Shown: positions 32,034-39,825, counted from the first letter of the stretch. The stretch is DNA of 64,000 bases from DASUPK01 sp963736685 (GCA_963736685.1 CAVTPZ010000034.1:54678-118677); one strand, 5' to 3'. Notes: generated by a model from the letters alone, not told the origin. A program made the numbers and translations.

Positions 32034-32500
32034 CCGACGGCGAGGGAACGCGCTCCACGCAGACCCCTCCGTCTCCGCCCGATTCGGAGCGCCCTGTGGA
32101 GGACATGACGGTGGGTGAGCTCGTCTTCGAGGTCAGCGACCAGGCCTCGGTCCTGATCCGCGAGGAGATCGAGCTCGCCAAGACGGAGGTCACCGAGAAG
32201 GCCAACAGCCTGCTGCGCGGGTCGGTCGCCGGGCTCGTGGCCGGCGTCTTCGCGCTGCTCGCCCTGGCGCTCGCGATGCACGGCTTCGCCTGGCTGCTCA
32301 ACGATCTGGTCTTCAACAACCCATGGGCGGGCTTCTTCGTCGAGGCGGGGATCTTCCTGCTGATAGGGATCGCCGGCGGCCTCTTCGCCTATCGCTCCTT
32401 CAAGCGCGCGGCGCCGCCCACGCCCGACATGGCGATCGAGGAGGCCAAGGAGATCAAGGCCGCCTTCGAGGGACACAACGGAAAGGAGGACGGACCATGA
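32030..32500 (+). CDS. actinobacterial holin-like protein (Phage_holin_3_6 / DUF1469)
   Basis: 156 residues. An amphipathic segment LVFEVSDQASVLIREEIELAKTEVTEKA precedes two membrane helices (LVAGVFALLALALAMHGFAWLL and FFVEAGIFLLIGIAGGLFAY). This is the arrangement of the actinobacterial Holin-X/YqjE-like family. Despite the name these are not phage lysis genes as a rule and there is no phage context here. ATG 32030 overlaps the preceding stop; the stop overlaps the DUF3618 start. Confidence 0.85.
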   Translation: MTDGEGTRSTQTPPSPPDSERPVEDMTVGELVFEVSDQASVLIREEIELAKTEVTEKANSLLRGSVAGLVAGVFALLALALAMHGFAWLLNDLVFNNPWAGFFVEAGIFLLIGIAGGLFAYRSFKRAAPPTPDMAIEEAKEIKAAFEGHNGKEDGP

Positions 32501-32772
32501 GCACGCCCACTCGGGAGACCGTTTCCACCGGAGGCAATGGGCGCCGGCCGATGCCGGCTCCAGGCACTCGCTCCTCTGACCAGATCCGGCGGGACATCGT
32601 CCAGCAGCGCCAGGAGTTCTCGCGCTCGGTCGACGCGTTGCGGAATCGCTGGATGCAGGTGACCGACGTCAAGCGTCAGATTCGCGAGCACCGAACGGAG
32701 CTCGCCGTCGGCGCCGCCGTCGTCGGCTTCCTGGTCGGCGGCGCGATCGCGCTGAGCCGCCGGCGCGGCTGA
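32497..32772 (+). CDS. DUF3618 domain protein
   Basis: 91 residues. The core SSDQIRRDIVQQRQEFSRSVDALRNRWMQVTDVKRQIREHRTELAVGAAVVGFLVGG is the DUF3618 signature: an EAR-type helix pair and a C-terminal membrane anchor (residues about 71-86). GGAAAGGAGG precedes ATG 32497. The partner holin-like gene overlaps by ATGA. Proteins of this pair may tether ribosomes or maintain the envelope under stress (as for YqjD/ElaB), but that is inference. Confidence 0.83.
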   Translation: MSTPTRETVSTGGNGRRPMPAPGTRSSDQIRRDIVQQRQEFSRSVDALRNRWMQVTDVKRQIREHRTELAVGAAVVGFLVGGAIALSRRRG

Positions 32773-32779
32773 GACCCGG

Positions 32780-33649
32780 CTAGAAGTCGATCCGCGAGCT
32801 CGGCACGCCGCCGACGCCGAGTAGTCCCGGCCCGACGTGGGCCCCGATCACGGGGCCCACCTCGGAGGTGAATACGGGGTCGTGGCCGAAGATCGGCCTG
32901 CATGCCTCGACCAGGCGCTCGGCGTTCTCGGGGTCCTGCACATGCTGGACCACCCAGGCGTCCGCGCCGTCCTCGTGCCGCTGGCGGGCGTAGTCGACCA
33001 TCCGCTCGAAGGCGCGGCTCCGGGTCCGTACCCGCTCGATCGGGGTGATCTCGTCCTCCAGGGTCAGGATCGGCTTGATCTTCAGCGTCGTCCCGATCCA
33101 GGCGCGGGCCGCGCCGATTCGCCCGCCCCGCCGCAGGTAGTCGAGCGTGTCGACCGAGAACCAGATCTTGAGCTCACTGCGCGCCGCCTCGGCTCGCTCC
33201 TTGGCCTGGGCGGCGTTCTCTCCATTCTCGGCGGAGCGCGCCGCGGCCAGCACCATCAGGCCCATCCCCCCGGCGCCGGTCCGCGAGTCGCAGACGACGA
33301 TGCGCTCCCCGCCCTTGCCGTCGGCCGTCAGGCGCTCCCGGGCCTGCATCGCTGACTCGTAGGTGCCCGAGATCCCGGAGGAGAGGTGGATCGAGACGAT
33401 CTCCTTTCCCTCCGCCAGCAGCGGCTCGTAGACCGCGATGAAATCTCCGACGGAGGGCTGCGAGGTGGTGACCATCTCGTTGGACGCGCGGAGGCGCTCG
33501 TAGAAGGCGTGCAGATCCGTGATGTCGGCCTCCCGATCCTGCTCGCCCTCGATCCCCACATAGAGGCTGACGAGCTTGACATCGTGCTCCTCGAGCAGCT
33601 CGGGCGGCAGATAGGAGGTGGTGTCCGCCACCACGGCGGTCGAAGGCAT
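32780..33649 (-). CDS. DegV family fatty-acid-binding protein
   Basis: 289 residues, two-domain EDD fold: TAVVADTTSYLPPELLEEHDVKLVSLYV, TTSQPSVGDFIAVYEPLLAEGKEIVSIHLSSGISGTYESA, SRTGAGGMGLMVLAAARSAENG and LRRGGRIGAARAWIGTTLKIKPILTLEDE. DegV/FakB proteins bind a fatty acid and present it to a kinase (FakA). No fakA-like gene is visible in the window. ATG 33649 lies 25 bp from the divergent reductase start, with partly overlapping promoters. Confidence 0.88.
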   Translation of the reverse strand: MPSTAVVADTTSYLPPELLEEHDVKLVSLYVGIEGEQDREADITDLHAFYERLRASNEMVTTSQPSVGDFIAVYEPLLAEGKEIVSIHLSSGISGTYESAMQARERLTADGKGGERIVVCDSRTGAGGMGLMVLAAARSAENGENAAQAKERAEAARSELKIWFSVDTLDYLRRGGRIGAARAWIGTTLKIKPILTLEDEITPIERVRTRSRAFERMVDYARQRHEDGADAWVVQHVQDPENAERLVEACRPIFGHDPVFTSEVGPVIGAHVGPGLLGVGGVPSSRIDF

Positions 33650-33655
33650 CGGGGC

Positions 33656-33665
33656 GTTCTACCAT
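33656..33665. promoter_or_regulatory. overlapping divergent -10 boxes
   Basis: TACCAT (33660-33665, plus) ends 9 nt before ATG 33675. TAGAAC (minus, 33661-33656) ends 6 nt before the DegV ATG 33649. The 25-bp gap leaves no room for other elements, so both mRNAs would be leaderless or nearly so. Confidence 0.5.
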
Positions 33666-33674
33666 GCCCGCCCT

Positions 33675-34727
33675 ATGACGAAGACGCTCGTCACCGGCGG
33701 GACGGGCTTTGTCGGCCTCCACGTTGTCCGGGAACTGGCTCGCCGCGGCGACGATCTGAGGCTGCTGGTCCGCGCCGAGAGCAACACGAAGCCCCTCCAG
33801 GGGGTCGAATTCGAGCGCGCGGTCGGCGATGTCACCGATCGCAGGGCCGTGGAGAAGGCGATGAAGGGGGTCGAGCGTGTCTTCCATGTCGCCGGCACCA
33901 CATCGATGCGAAGCCGCGCCCGGGACCGGGTCTTCGAGGTGAACGTCGAGGGGACTCGGAACGTGATGGAGGAGGCGCTCCGCGCGGGAGTCGTCAAGGC
34001 GGTCCTCACCTCGAGCTCGAGCGCGGTCGGCGCCGCGAAGAAGGGGGAGACGATCGACGAGGACTCCCCATTCACCGTGGGGCGGCTCGGGATCACCTAC
34101 ATCAACTCCAAGCACGAGGCGGAGCTGGTCTCGATGCGCGCGGCGGCCAAGGGGCTGCCCGTGACGATCGTCAACCCGTCCTTCGTCCTCGGGCCGGACG
34201 ATCCGAATCCCAGCGGCACCTCCAATGCCCTGGTGCGCCGGCTCCTGCTGCGGCGGGTCCCGGGCTACCTCGACGGGGCGATCAACATCGTCGACGTCCG
34301 CGACGTCGCAAAGGGCCACGTGCTGGCGGACGAGCGCGGCGAGGACGGCGAGCGCTACCTGCTCACCGGCCGCAACTTCACCCAGCAGCGGCTCTTCGCT
34401 GACCTCAGCCGGATCGCCGGCGTGCCGGCTCCGCCATTTCGCCTGCAGGGACGCCTGGCGATCGCCGGCGTGGAGATGATGGAGTTCACCGGGCTGAAGA
34501 TGCCCACGTCCGCCGACGAGGTCCGCTCCGGCACCCAGTGGTTCACCTATCGCAACGACAAGGCGCGCAAACAGCTCGGCTGGGAGCCGCGTCCGCATGA
34601 GGAGACCCTGGAGGACACGGTTCGCTGGCAGCTCGACGAGCTCGGGAACCGGGCGGAGGGACACAGGCTCACCGACGTCGCGCTGCGGAGCACCGGCCGT
34701 GCTCTCAGCCTGCTTCCCTTCCACTGA
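33675..34727 (+). CDS. NAD(P)-dependent epimerase/reductase (dihydroflavonol-4-reductase type)
   Basis: 350 residues, extended SDR. TGGTGFVGLHVVRELARRG (cofactor), FHVAGTTSMRSR, LTSSSSAVG and catalytic YINSKHEAE are intact. The pattern resembles DFR/HpnA-like enzymes and 3-beta-hydroxysteroid dehydrogenases. ATG 33675 is preferred over an upstream in-frame GTG at 33618 because that would overlap the promoter box and DegV. The stop shares one base with the next ATG (TGATG), so the GST-like gene is co-translated. Confidence 0.86.
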   Translation: MTKTLVTGGTGFVGLHVVRELARRGDDLRLLVRAESNTKPLQGVEFERAVGDVTDRRAVEKAMKGVERVFHVAGTTSMRSRARDRVFEVNVEGTRNVMEEALRAGVVKAVLTSSSSAVGAAKKGETIDEDSPFTVGRLGITYINSKHEAELVSMRAAAKGLPVTIVNPSFVLGPDDPNPSGTSNALVRRLLLRRVPGYLDGAINIVDVRDVAKGHVLADERGEDGERYLLTGRNFTQQRLFADLSRIAGVPAPPFRLQGRLAIAGVEMMEFTGLKMPTSADEVRSGTQWFTYRNDKARKQLGWEPRPHEETLEDTVRWQLDELGNRAEGHRLTDVALRSTGRALSLLPFH

Positions 34728-35035
34728 TGGCCGAGCCTCGCCGCGTCCTCTACCGCTGCGGCACCCCCACGAACGTTCTCTGTCCCTGCGGCGCCGTGGC
34801 CCGGCGGCTCAACAAGCTCGGCGTCGAGTACCGCACCGAGCGCGTCCGGCGGCGCCGTTCACAGCGCCCCGAGATCGTCGAGCTGACCAAGTTGCCCTAC
34901 GTCCCGGTCCTGGTCGACGGCGAAGAGGTCGTCAGCGACTCTCGCCGGATCCTGCAGTACCTGGACTGGCGCTATGGGGAGGAGACGCCCGCCGACCGGC
35001 GCGCCTCGTCCACATCCGCGAACGCGCGGAAGTAG
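34727..35035 (+). CDS. glutathione-S-transferase N-terminal/glutaredoxin-like protein
   Basis: 102 residues with a thioredoxin-like GST-N layout: RVLYRCGTPTNVLCPCGAVARRLNKLGVEY, a proline-containing loop (TKLPYVPVLVDGEEVVSDSRRILQYLDWRYG) as in GST domain I. The thiol motif is unusual: CPC (Cys19, Cys21) plus Cys11, instead of CPxC/S. The C-terminal 20 residues lack family similarity and overlap the 3' end of the convergent SnoaL gene by 64 bases, so the true stop or either frame may be damaged. Redox or glutathionylation role is tentative. Confidence 0.7.
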   Translation: MAEPRRVLYRCGTPTNVLCPCGAVARRLNKLGVEYRTERVRRRRSQRPEIVELTKLPYVPVLVDGEEVVSDSRRILQYLDWRYGEETPADRRASSTSANARK

Positions 35036-35357
35036 CTGATCCGGCCGTCGCGGACCCGGCAGTGATGCGCCCAGCGCTGCTCCCAGGGAACCGAAGCGCC
35101 CGTTGATCTCCCTTCGAACCGGATGATCGCCAGCAGTCCGTCTGTGCCGGTGCGCACCTCTTCGACCGTCAGGTCTCCCCCGAGAATCTCCTCGTAGCCG
35201 GCGAAGGCGTCCGGCCGTGATACGCCGTGGAGCCCGGCCACTTCTCGTCCTCGACGTATTCGACCTCCCGGTCGAACCATCGCTCCATCAGGGCGTCGCG
35301 CTCCTCCAGAGGCGTGCCGCGCGCCTCGGACATCGCCTCGAAGGTTCCTCGCACCAC
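34972..35357 (-). pseudogene. SnoaL-like/NTF2 protein, frameshifted
   Basis: Two frames together encode one NTF2-fold protein. The first (GTG 35357) gives VRGTFEAMSEARGTPLEERDALMERWFDREVEYVEDEKWPGSTAYHGR. The second gives DAFAGYEEILGGDLTVEEVRTGTDGLLAIIRFEGRSTGASVPWEQRWAHHCRVRDGRISYFRAFADVDEA. Joining them needs one extra base near 35211-35216. The intact protein would have about 128 residues. The disruption could be a real mutation or an assembly error. Convergent with the GST-like gene. Confidence 0.75.
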
Positions 35358-35409
35358 GCCTCGTCGCTGGACATGCGCGAAGTATTTCCGACCCGGGGGG
35401 TGCGCCGTC

Positions 35410-35415
35410 TACAAT
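35410..35415 (+). promoter_or_regulatory. -10 box of erpA
   Basis: TACAAT ends 8 nt before ATG 35424, fitting a leaderless mRNA; this is a near-consensus box. Confidence 0.6.
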
Positions 35416-35423
35416 GCAGTCCG

Positions 35424-35798
35424 ATGAGTGATGCGACACAGCCCATCAAGCTGACCGACAAGGCGGCGGGCAAGATCAAGGAGCTGCTCGGGGAGCAGGA
35501 GAACGGGGCCGAGCAGGCCCTTCGCGTTGCGGTTCGCGGCGGCGGTTGCTCCGGTTTCCAGTACGCCCTTGCCTTCGACGCGCCGAAGGAGGACGACCAC
35601 CGCTTCGAGAATCAGGGCGTCGCGGTCGTCGTCGACAAGACGAGCATGCAGTTCGTCTTCGGCTCCGAGGTCGACTGGGTCGATGGCCTCCAGGGTGCCG
35701 GCTTCGCGGTCAACAACCCGAACGTCGTCGCAGCCTGCGGTTGCGGCTCTTCCTTCCAGGTGAAGGAAGACGCGGCCGAGCAGGCCGCCGCGGTCTAG
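35424..35798 (+). CDS. erpA: iron-sulfur cluster insertion protein, HesB/IscA/ErpA family
   Basis: 124 residues. The A-type carrier pattern is complete: IKLTDKAAGKIKELL, then GGGCSGFQYALAF (Cys43 region) and a C-terminal ACGCGSSF that supplies the other two cysteines. It receives an Fe-S cluster and delivers it to apo-enzymes in the cytoplasm. ATG 35424 with a leaderless box is preferred to an upstream in-frame start at 35217. It is convergent with the monothiol glutaredoxin gene, a partner in Fe-S delivery. Distinguishing ErpA from IscA by sequence alone is tentative. Confidence 0.88.
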   Translation: MSDATQPIKLTDKAAGKIKELLGEQENGAEQALRVAVRGGGCSGFQYALAFDAPKEDDHRFENQGVAVVVDKTSMQFVFGSEVDWVDGLQGAGFAVNNPNVVAACGCGSSFQVKEDAAEQAAAV

Positions 35799-35816
35799 CT
35801 CGACTCCTCTGAGCGA

Positions 35817-36218
35817 CTAACGCTGGATCTGGATCGGTGGGCTCTGCTGCGGGTCCGCCTGGAGCTCCTGCTTGGCGGACATCGCCGGCCGCTCGGGCTG
35901 CTCGACGCCGAGCAGGCCGGCCAGCTCGCCGGACTCGTCCATCTCCTCGACGATGTCGCAGCCGCCCACCAGCTCGCCGTTGACGTAGAGCTGGGGGAAG
36001 GTCTGCCAGTCGGAGATCTCGGCTGTCACCTCGCGCAGAGGCTGCAGCGCCGGGAGGACGTCGACGGCCCCGTACTCGACCCCGTAGGACTCGAGCACGT
36101 TGACGGTCCGCTGAGAGAAACCACACTGAGGCGCCTCCGGGTTGCCCTTCATGAAGAGAAGGACCTTGTTTTCCCGGATGAGCTCCTCGACCTTGTCCTT
36201 GAGAGTGGGTTCAGTCAT
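35817..36218 (-). CDS. monothiol glutaredoxin (Grx4/GrxD type)
   Basis: 133 residues. The active-site loop KGNPEAPQCGFSQRTVNVL has the CGFS monothiol motif, and WQTFPQLYVNGELVGGCDIVEEM is the glutathione-binding block. A 30-residue tail after the fold (QPERPAMSAKQELQ) is lineage specific. Such glutaredoxins carry [2Fe-2S] clusters with BolA. ATG 36218 is preferred over GTG 36224 because TATAGT (36232-36227) lies 8 nt upstream; the GTG is only 2 nt from that box. BolA is the next gene, 22 bp upstream. Confidence 0.92.
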   Translation of the reverse strand: MTEPTLKDKVEELIRENKVLLFMKGNPEAPQCGFSQRTVNVLESYGVEYGAVDVLPALQPLREVTAEISDWQTFPQLYVNGELVGGCDIVEEMDESGELAGLLGVEQPERPAMSAKQELQADPQQSPPIQIQR

Positions 36219-36226
36219 CGACACTC

Positions 36227-36232
36227 ACTATA
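36227..36232 (-). promoter_or_regulatory. -10 box of the glutaredoxin gene
   Basis: TATAGT on the minus strand ends 8 nt before ATG 36218, indicating a leaderless transcript and deciding the start codon. Confidence 0.6.
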
Positions 36233-36240
36233 CGCAGCCC

Positions 36241-36477
36241 CTACTCCGGGGCGGAGGTCTTGATCGAAAGCGCGTGGATCGAGCCGTCGTCGAAGCGGGT
36301 CTGGACTGACTTCTTGACCAGCTTGTGCTGCTCGATTCGCGAGAGGCCCTCGAACTGCGGGGCGCTGACCGTCGCGCGCAGGTGGTCCTGGGTGCCGGTC
36401 TCGTCGATCACCTCGACCCGCGCCCCGGGTAGGGACGCCTCGATCATCAGGCGCACTTCATCGTTCGAGATCGCCAT
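36241..36477 (-). CDS. BolA family protein
   Basis: 78 residues with the BolA fold: VRLMIEASLPGARVEVIDETGTQDHLRATVSAPQFEGLSRIEQHKLVKKSVQTRFDDGSIHALSIKTSAPE. The C-terminal HALSIKT strand and the Glu-His segment (IEQHKLV) support the [2Fe-2S] ligand role with CGFS glutaredoxins. It lies directly before the glutaredoxin gene, the classical Grx4-BolA pair. ATG 36477 is 9 nt after a -10-like TAGAAT located inside the 3' end of the upstream tetR gene, which overlaps it by 20 bases. Confidence 0.92.
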   Translation of the reverse strand: MAISNDEVRLMIEASLPGARVEVIDETGTQDHLRATVSAPQFEGLSRIEQHKLVKKSVQTRFDDGSIHALSIKTSAPE

Positions 36478-37036
36478 CGCCGGGTGATTCTAGGAGGCCG
36501 GCGAGTGCATGCTCGATGACCTCGATGCGGCCGCGACCCCGATGGTCGGCCGTGATGAAGGGACTGCCGATGAAGAGCGAGAAGGCGAGCAGGCAGCGGG
36601 CCTCGGCCTCGTCCTCGTCGCGGCAGATCGCGTCGAAGAGCGAGCGCATGTAGTCCATGCGGCGGTCGTCGACCCGCCTGACGCGCCGCGCGACGGATTT
36701 GTCGCGCCTGGCCCAGTCGCGGATCGCAAGCTCGGCTTTGAGCAGGCCGGGACCGGACGTGGCGATCGCGAACAGCCGCTGGAGCCGGGCCTTCGGGTCT
36801 TCGCCCGACCGGTCGACCCGCTCGATCACCTCGTCGACCATCGTCCGCTCCCAGGTATCGAGCATTTCCTGCAGCAGGGCCTGGCGGTCGCCGAAGTGGC
36901 CGTAGAAGCCGCCCTTGGTGACCCCGAGTGACCGAGCGAGGGGCTCGATGCGGACGGCCTCAGGGCCGCCGGCGGCGAGGGCGGTGAGCCCCTCGTCGAT
37001 CCAGCGGTCACGGGGTGTCAGCGTCGGTGCAGCCAT
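36458..37036 (-). CDS. TetR/AcrR family regulator
   Basis: 192 residues. HTH: RWIDEGLTALAAGGPEAVRIEPLARSLGVTKGGFYGHFGDRQALL (about 12-56). The effector domain contains VARRVRRVDDRRMDYMRSLF and ARCLLAFSLFIG. Its start lies 50 bp from the divergent DUF2867 gene; a palindrome at 37043-37058 covers both promoters, so it probably represses itself and that gene. Its 3' end overlaps bolA by 20 bases. Confidence 0.87.
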   Translation of the reverse strand: MAAPTLTPRDRWIDEGLTALAAGGPEAVRIEPLARSLGVTKGGFYGHFGDRQALLQEMLDTWERTMVDEVIERVDRSGEDPKARLQRLFAIATSGPGLLKAELAIRDWARRDKSVARRVRRVDDRRMDYMRSLFDAICRDEDEAEARCLLAFSLFIGSPFITADHRGRGRIEVIEHALAGLLESPGDGDLER

Positions 37037-37042
37037 TCGATA

Positions 37043-37058
37043 TATACGCTACCGTATA
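37043..37058. promoter_or_regulatory. TetR-type operator between divergent genes
   Basis: TATACG-CTAC-CGTATA is a perfect 6-bp inverted repeat with a 4-nt spacer. On the minus strand TAGCGT (37051-37046) lies 9 nt before the tetR ATG; the plus-strand gene begins at 37087. The site would block both promoters. Confidence 0.7.
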
Positions 37059-37086
37059 CATGCATCCGGATGGACGGAGGATCACG

Positions 37087-37689
37087 ATGAGGCTCCCGAA
37101 CAGCGCGCACACCGGCCGCCCGTGGCGTATCCATGAGATCGCCGCCGAGTTCCGAGTGGAGGACGTCTGGGCGCTGCCCACGCCGGGTGATGCCGACGAC
37201 TTCCACCTGCTGGTCGAGAATTTCGCGAAGGCGGATTCCGACGAGAGCTCCTCGGTCGCTGTCCGGTTCCTGTTCGCACTCCGCTGGAAGCTCGGAGAGC
37301 TGTTCGGTTGGGACGACGACGGGGGCGGGGTCGGTTCGCGTGTGCCGACGCTGCGAGATCGGTTGCCCGACGACCTGCGAGAGGGCGAGCGCGGCCCGGA
37401 CCACGAGTCGCTCCCGTTCAAGTCTCTGTATCTGCTCGATGACGAGTGGGCCGCGGAGATCGCCAACCGGACCATGCACGGCGTGATGCATCTCGGCTGG
37501 GTTCCGGACGGGACCGGCGGCTACCGCGGCCAGATGGCCGTGCTGGTGAAGCCGAACGGCGTCAGGGGCGAGGCATACATGGCTGCGATCAAGCCGTTCC
37601 GGCACCTGCTCGTCTACCCGCGCATGCTGAGCGACATCGATCGGCGCTGGCGGGAGGAGGCCGCGGCTCCGAGCACGACGGGCGTCTAG
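37087..37689 (+). CDS. DUF2867 family protein
   Basis: 200 residues. Pattern matches DUF2867: SSVAVRFLFALRWKLGELFGWD, then LPFKSLYLLDDEWAAEIANRTMHGVMHLGWV and VLVKPNGVRGEAYMAAIKPFRHLLVYPRML. The family is functionally uncharacterised and sometimes sits next to NAD(P)-binding proteins. ATG 37087 is chosen because GGAGG lies 6 nt upstream; an in-frame start at 37015 would cross the operator and is unlikely. Convergent with fprA, 6 bp away. It is likely the target of the divergent TetR repressor. Confidence 0.8.
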   Translation: MRLPNSAHTGRPWRIHEIAAEFRVEDVWALPTPGDADDFHLLVENFAKADSDESSSVAVRFLFALRWKLGELFGWDDDGGGVGSRVPTLRDRLPDDLREGERGPDHESLPFKSLYLLDDEWAAEIANRTMHGVMHLGWVPDGTGGYRGQMAVLVKPNGVRGEAYMAAIKPFRHLLVYPRMLSDIDRRWREEAAAPSTTGV

Positions 37690-37695
37690 GCGCCC

Positions 37696-39102
37696 TCAGG
37701 CCGCGGTCTTCGCGGCCTTCGAGGCCTCGATCATCTCCTCGGTGCGACAGAACTTGACGCGCGGGCGGCCGTGCGGCTTGCCCGCCTCGACCTCGGCCGC
37801 GTCGATCGCCTGCCAGCCCTCGAAGGTGACGTGGTCGGGCTTGCGCTCGGCAAGCAGGGCCTCGATCGAGCCGCGGTCAGCGGCGAGCTCGGCCTCGGGA
37901 ACCCGGCCGGCCTCGAGGTCCTCGAAGAGTCTGTCGACCGTCTCCTGCGCGTCCTTCTTGTTCGTGCCGATCACTCCCGAGGGGCCGCGCTTGATCCAGC
38001 CCACGGCATAGAGGCCGGGGACCTGGTTGCCCTCGCCGTCGTGAACACAGCCGAAGTCGTTGTGGATCAGGCCCCGGCCGTCGTCGAAGGGAATGCCCTC
38101 GATTGGGATGCCCTTGTAGCCGATCGAGCGCAGCACCATGCCGCACTCGATCGTCTCGCGCTCGCCAGCGTCGACGGCCTTGATCCGCCCGCTCTCATCG
38201 CGCTGCAGCTCGTTCTTGCCGATCACGATCCGCTCGACCCTGCCGTCGCCCTGGATCTCGATGGGTGAGCGCAGGAAACGGAGCGTGATCTTCTGAGCCT
38301 TGCCCTCGGGCTCCCGGCCGGAGAAGTCGGTGAAGATCTCGACGTTGCGGCGGTTGGTGGGGTCAGCGCTGTCGGAGTCGAGCCACTCGCGGCTGATCTC
38401 ATCCATCTCCATCTCGCCCGCGTCGATGTCGATGTCGGCGTTCACCATCTCGCCGAGCTCGCGGACCTCGGGATTGGTGAAGGCGGCCTGCGCCGGCCCG
38501 CGGCGGCCCAGAACGAGGATCTCCTTCACGCCACTTCCGGAGAAGGCCTCGATCGCGTGGTCCGCGGTGTCGGTCTCACAGAGCTCTTCGCGGGTCAGCG
38601 CCAGCATCCGGGCGACGTCCGCGGCGACGTTGCCGTTGCCGATCACGACGACCCGTTCGCAGGAGAGGTCGAACTCGCGATCGGCGAAATCGGGGTGGGC
38701 GTTGTACCAGTTGACGAATTCGGTGGCCGGGTGTGAGCCGGGGAGATCCTCGCCGGGGATGCCGAGCTGTCGGTCGGTCGCGGTGCCGTAGGCGAACACC
38801 ACAGCGTGGTAGCGCTCACGGAGCTCGTCGACGCTGATGTCCTTGCCGATTTCGACGTTGCCGAAGAAGCGGAACTCGGGGCGCGCGGCGGTCTTCTCGT
38901 AGACGCGGATCACCGACTTGATCTTCGGGTGGTCGGGCGCCACGCCGAAACGCACGAGCCCATACGGGCTCGGCAGGCGATCGAACATGTCGACCTCGGC
39001 ATGCGTCCCCTCGTGCCTGAGCAAGTGCTCGGCCGTGTAGAAGCCGGCCGGCCCGGAACCGACGATGGCGACGCGCAACGGCTTGTCCTCTGTACCGATC
39101 AC
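37696..39102 (-). CDS. fprA: ferredoxin/adrenodoxin-type NADP+ reductase (FprA-like)
   Basis: 468 residues. FAD motif VAIVGSGPAGFYTAEHLL, SPYGLVRFGVAPDHPKIKSV (family hallmark), NADP motif VVIGNGNVAADVARML, VLGRRGPAQAAFTNPEVREL and the late GWIKRGPSGVIGTNKKDAQ. This is the mycobacterial FprA/adrenodoxin reductase type that passes electrons from NADPH to ferredoxin for P450s or other oxidases. It may serve the P450 at 13.9 kb. GTG 39102 start; it follows the HemQ-like gene by 27 bp on the same strand. No ferredoxin gene is visible in the window. Confidence 0.93.
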   Translation of the reverse strand: MIGTEDKPLRVAIVGSGPAGFYTAEHLLRHEGTHAEVDMFDRLPSPYGLVRFGVAPDHPKIKSVIRVYEKTAARPEFRFFGNVEIGKDISVDELRERYHAVVFAYGTATDRQLGIPGEDLPGSHPATEFVNWYNAHPDFADREFDLSCERVVVIGNGNVAADVARMLALTREELCETDTADHAIEAFSGSGVKEILVLGRRGPAQAAFTNPEVRELGEMVNADIDIDAGEMEMDEISREWLDSDSADPTNRRNVEIFTDFSGREPEGKAQKITLRFLRSPIEIQGDGRVERIVIGKNELQRDESGRIKAVDAGERETIECGMVLRSIGYKGIPIEGIPFDDGRGLIHNDFGCVHDGEGNQVPGLYAVGWIKRGPSGVIGTNKKDAQETVDRLFEDLEAGRVPEAELAADRGSIEALLAERKPDHVTFEGWQAIDAAEVEAGKPHGRPRVKFCRTEEMIEASKAAKTAA

Positions 39103-39129
39103 AGCGAGCGGGAAAGGGTAGTCGCTGCG

Positions 39130-39825
39130 CTAGGCGGGAGTGACGGCAGTCGCGGCCGTGCCGTCGAGCGCGTCGAGGGCCCGGCCGAGCGACATTGCGA
39201 CGCAGGTGAAGATCGGCGTGTCACGCAGCGTGTAGGCACTCGACTCGGTCGGGCGCAGCTCCTGCACGAGATCGAGGAACTCCCCCGGCTCGTCCCCCTC
39301 GAAGGAGACGACGAACTCCTGATCGTCGAGACCGAAGGAATAGGTGGTGTTGATCGAGATCTCTGGATGGCGTCGGCCGACCTCGATGTGGTTGGCCATG
39401 ATCCGCCTGCGCTCCTCGAGCGACAGTCCGTACCACTCGCGCTTCTTGTCGAGGGGGTAGATGAAGAGGTACTTGCGGTCCGAGACGCAGATCTCTTGGC
39501 GCGACTCGGAGTCCGAGTAGGGCGAAGGCTTGGTCATCGCGAGGTACGAGTAGGGAATGGATGCCCATCGGGCGAGACCGCTCTGGCTGAGGACGACGTG
39601 GAACGTGTGGATGTCCTCCAGCGTCGGGCTCTGGGTGAGCAGCAATAGGTCCGTGTCGCCACGGGTCCCGACCGTCGAATACGCTCGCAGCGAGCGGTCC
39701 TCGGCGAAGTCCTCGCAGGCCGCCAGGAACTCGGCCTTGTCGGTCGCCCGCTCCTCGGCGGAGCGCCGCCGCCAGGCGGGGTCGAGCTTGAAGAACGTGA
39801 ACTTGACGAACGTGCGGCCGGCCAC
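39130..39825 (-). CDS. chlorite dismutase/HemQ family heme protein (probable coproheme decarboxylase)
   Basis: 231 residues. The pattern fits the Cld/HemQ superfamily: KFTFFKLDPAWRRR, GDTDLLLLTQSPTLEDIHTFHVVLSQSGLARW, then YLFIYPLDKKREWYGLSLEERRRIMANHIEVGRRHPEISINTTYSFGLDDQEFVVSFEGDEP and TLRDTPIFTC. His in the MANHIEVG segment is the likely proximal heme ligand region. In Gram-positives this enzyme converts coproheme to heme b in the last step of the coproporphyrin pathway. GTG 39825 is supported by TACCCT 7 nt upstream. It shares its 5' region with the divergent membrane protein. Confidence 0.78.
   Translation of the reverse strand: MAGRTFVKFTFFKLDPAWRRRSAEERATDKAEFLAACEDFAEDRSLRAYSTVGTRGDTDLLLLTQSPTLEDIHTFHVVLSQSGLARWASIPYSYLAMTKPSPYSDSESRQEICVSDRKYLFIYPLDKKREWYGLSLEERRRIMANHIEVGRRHPEISINTTYSFGLDDQEFVVSFEGDEPGEFLDLVQELRPTESSAYTLRDTPIFTCVAMSLGRALDALDGTAATAVTPA

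Noticed and set aside
32030..32500. Phage lysis cassette
   Set aside because: The holin-like gene has no endolysin or structural phage genes around it; the family is common in actinobacterial housekeeping loci.
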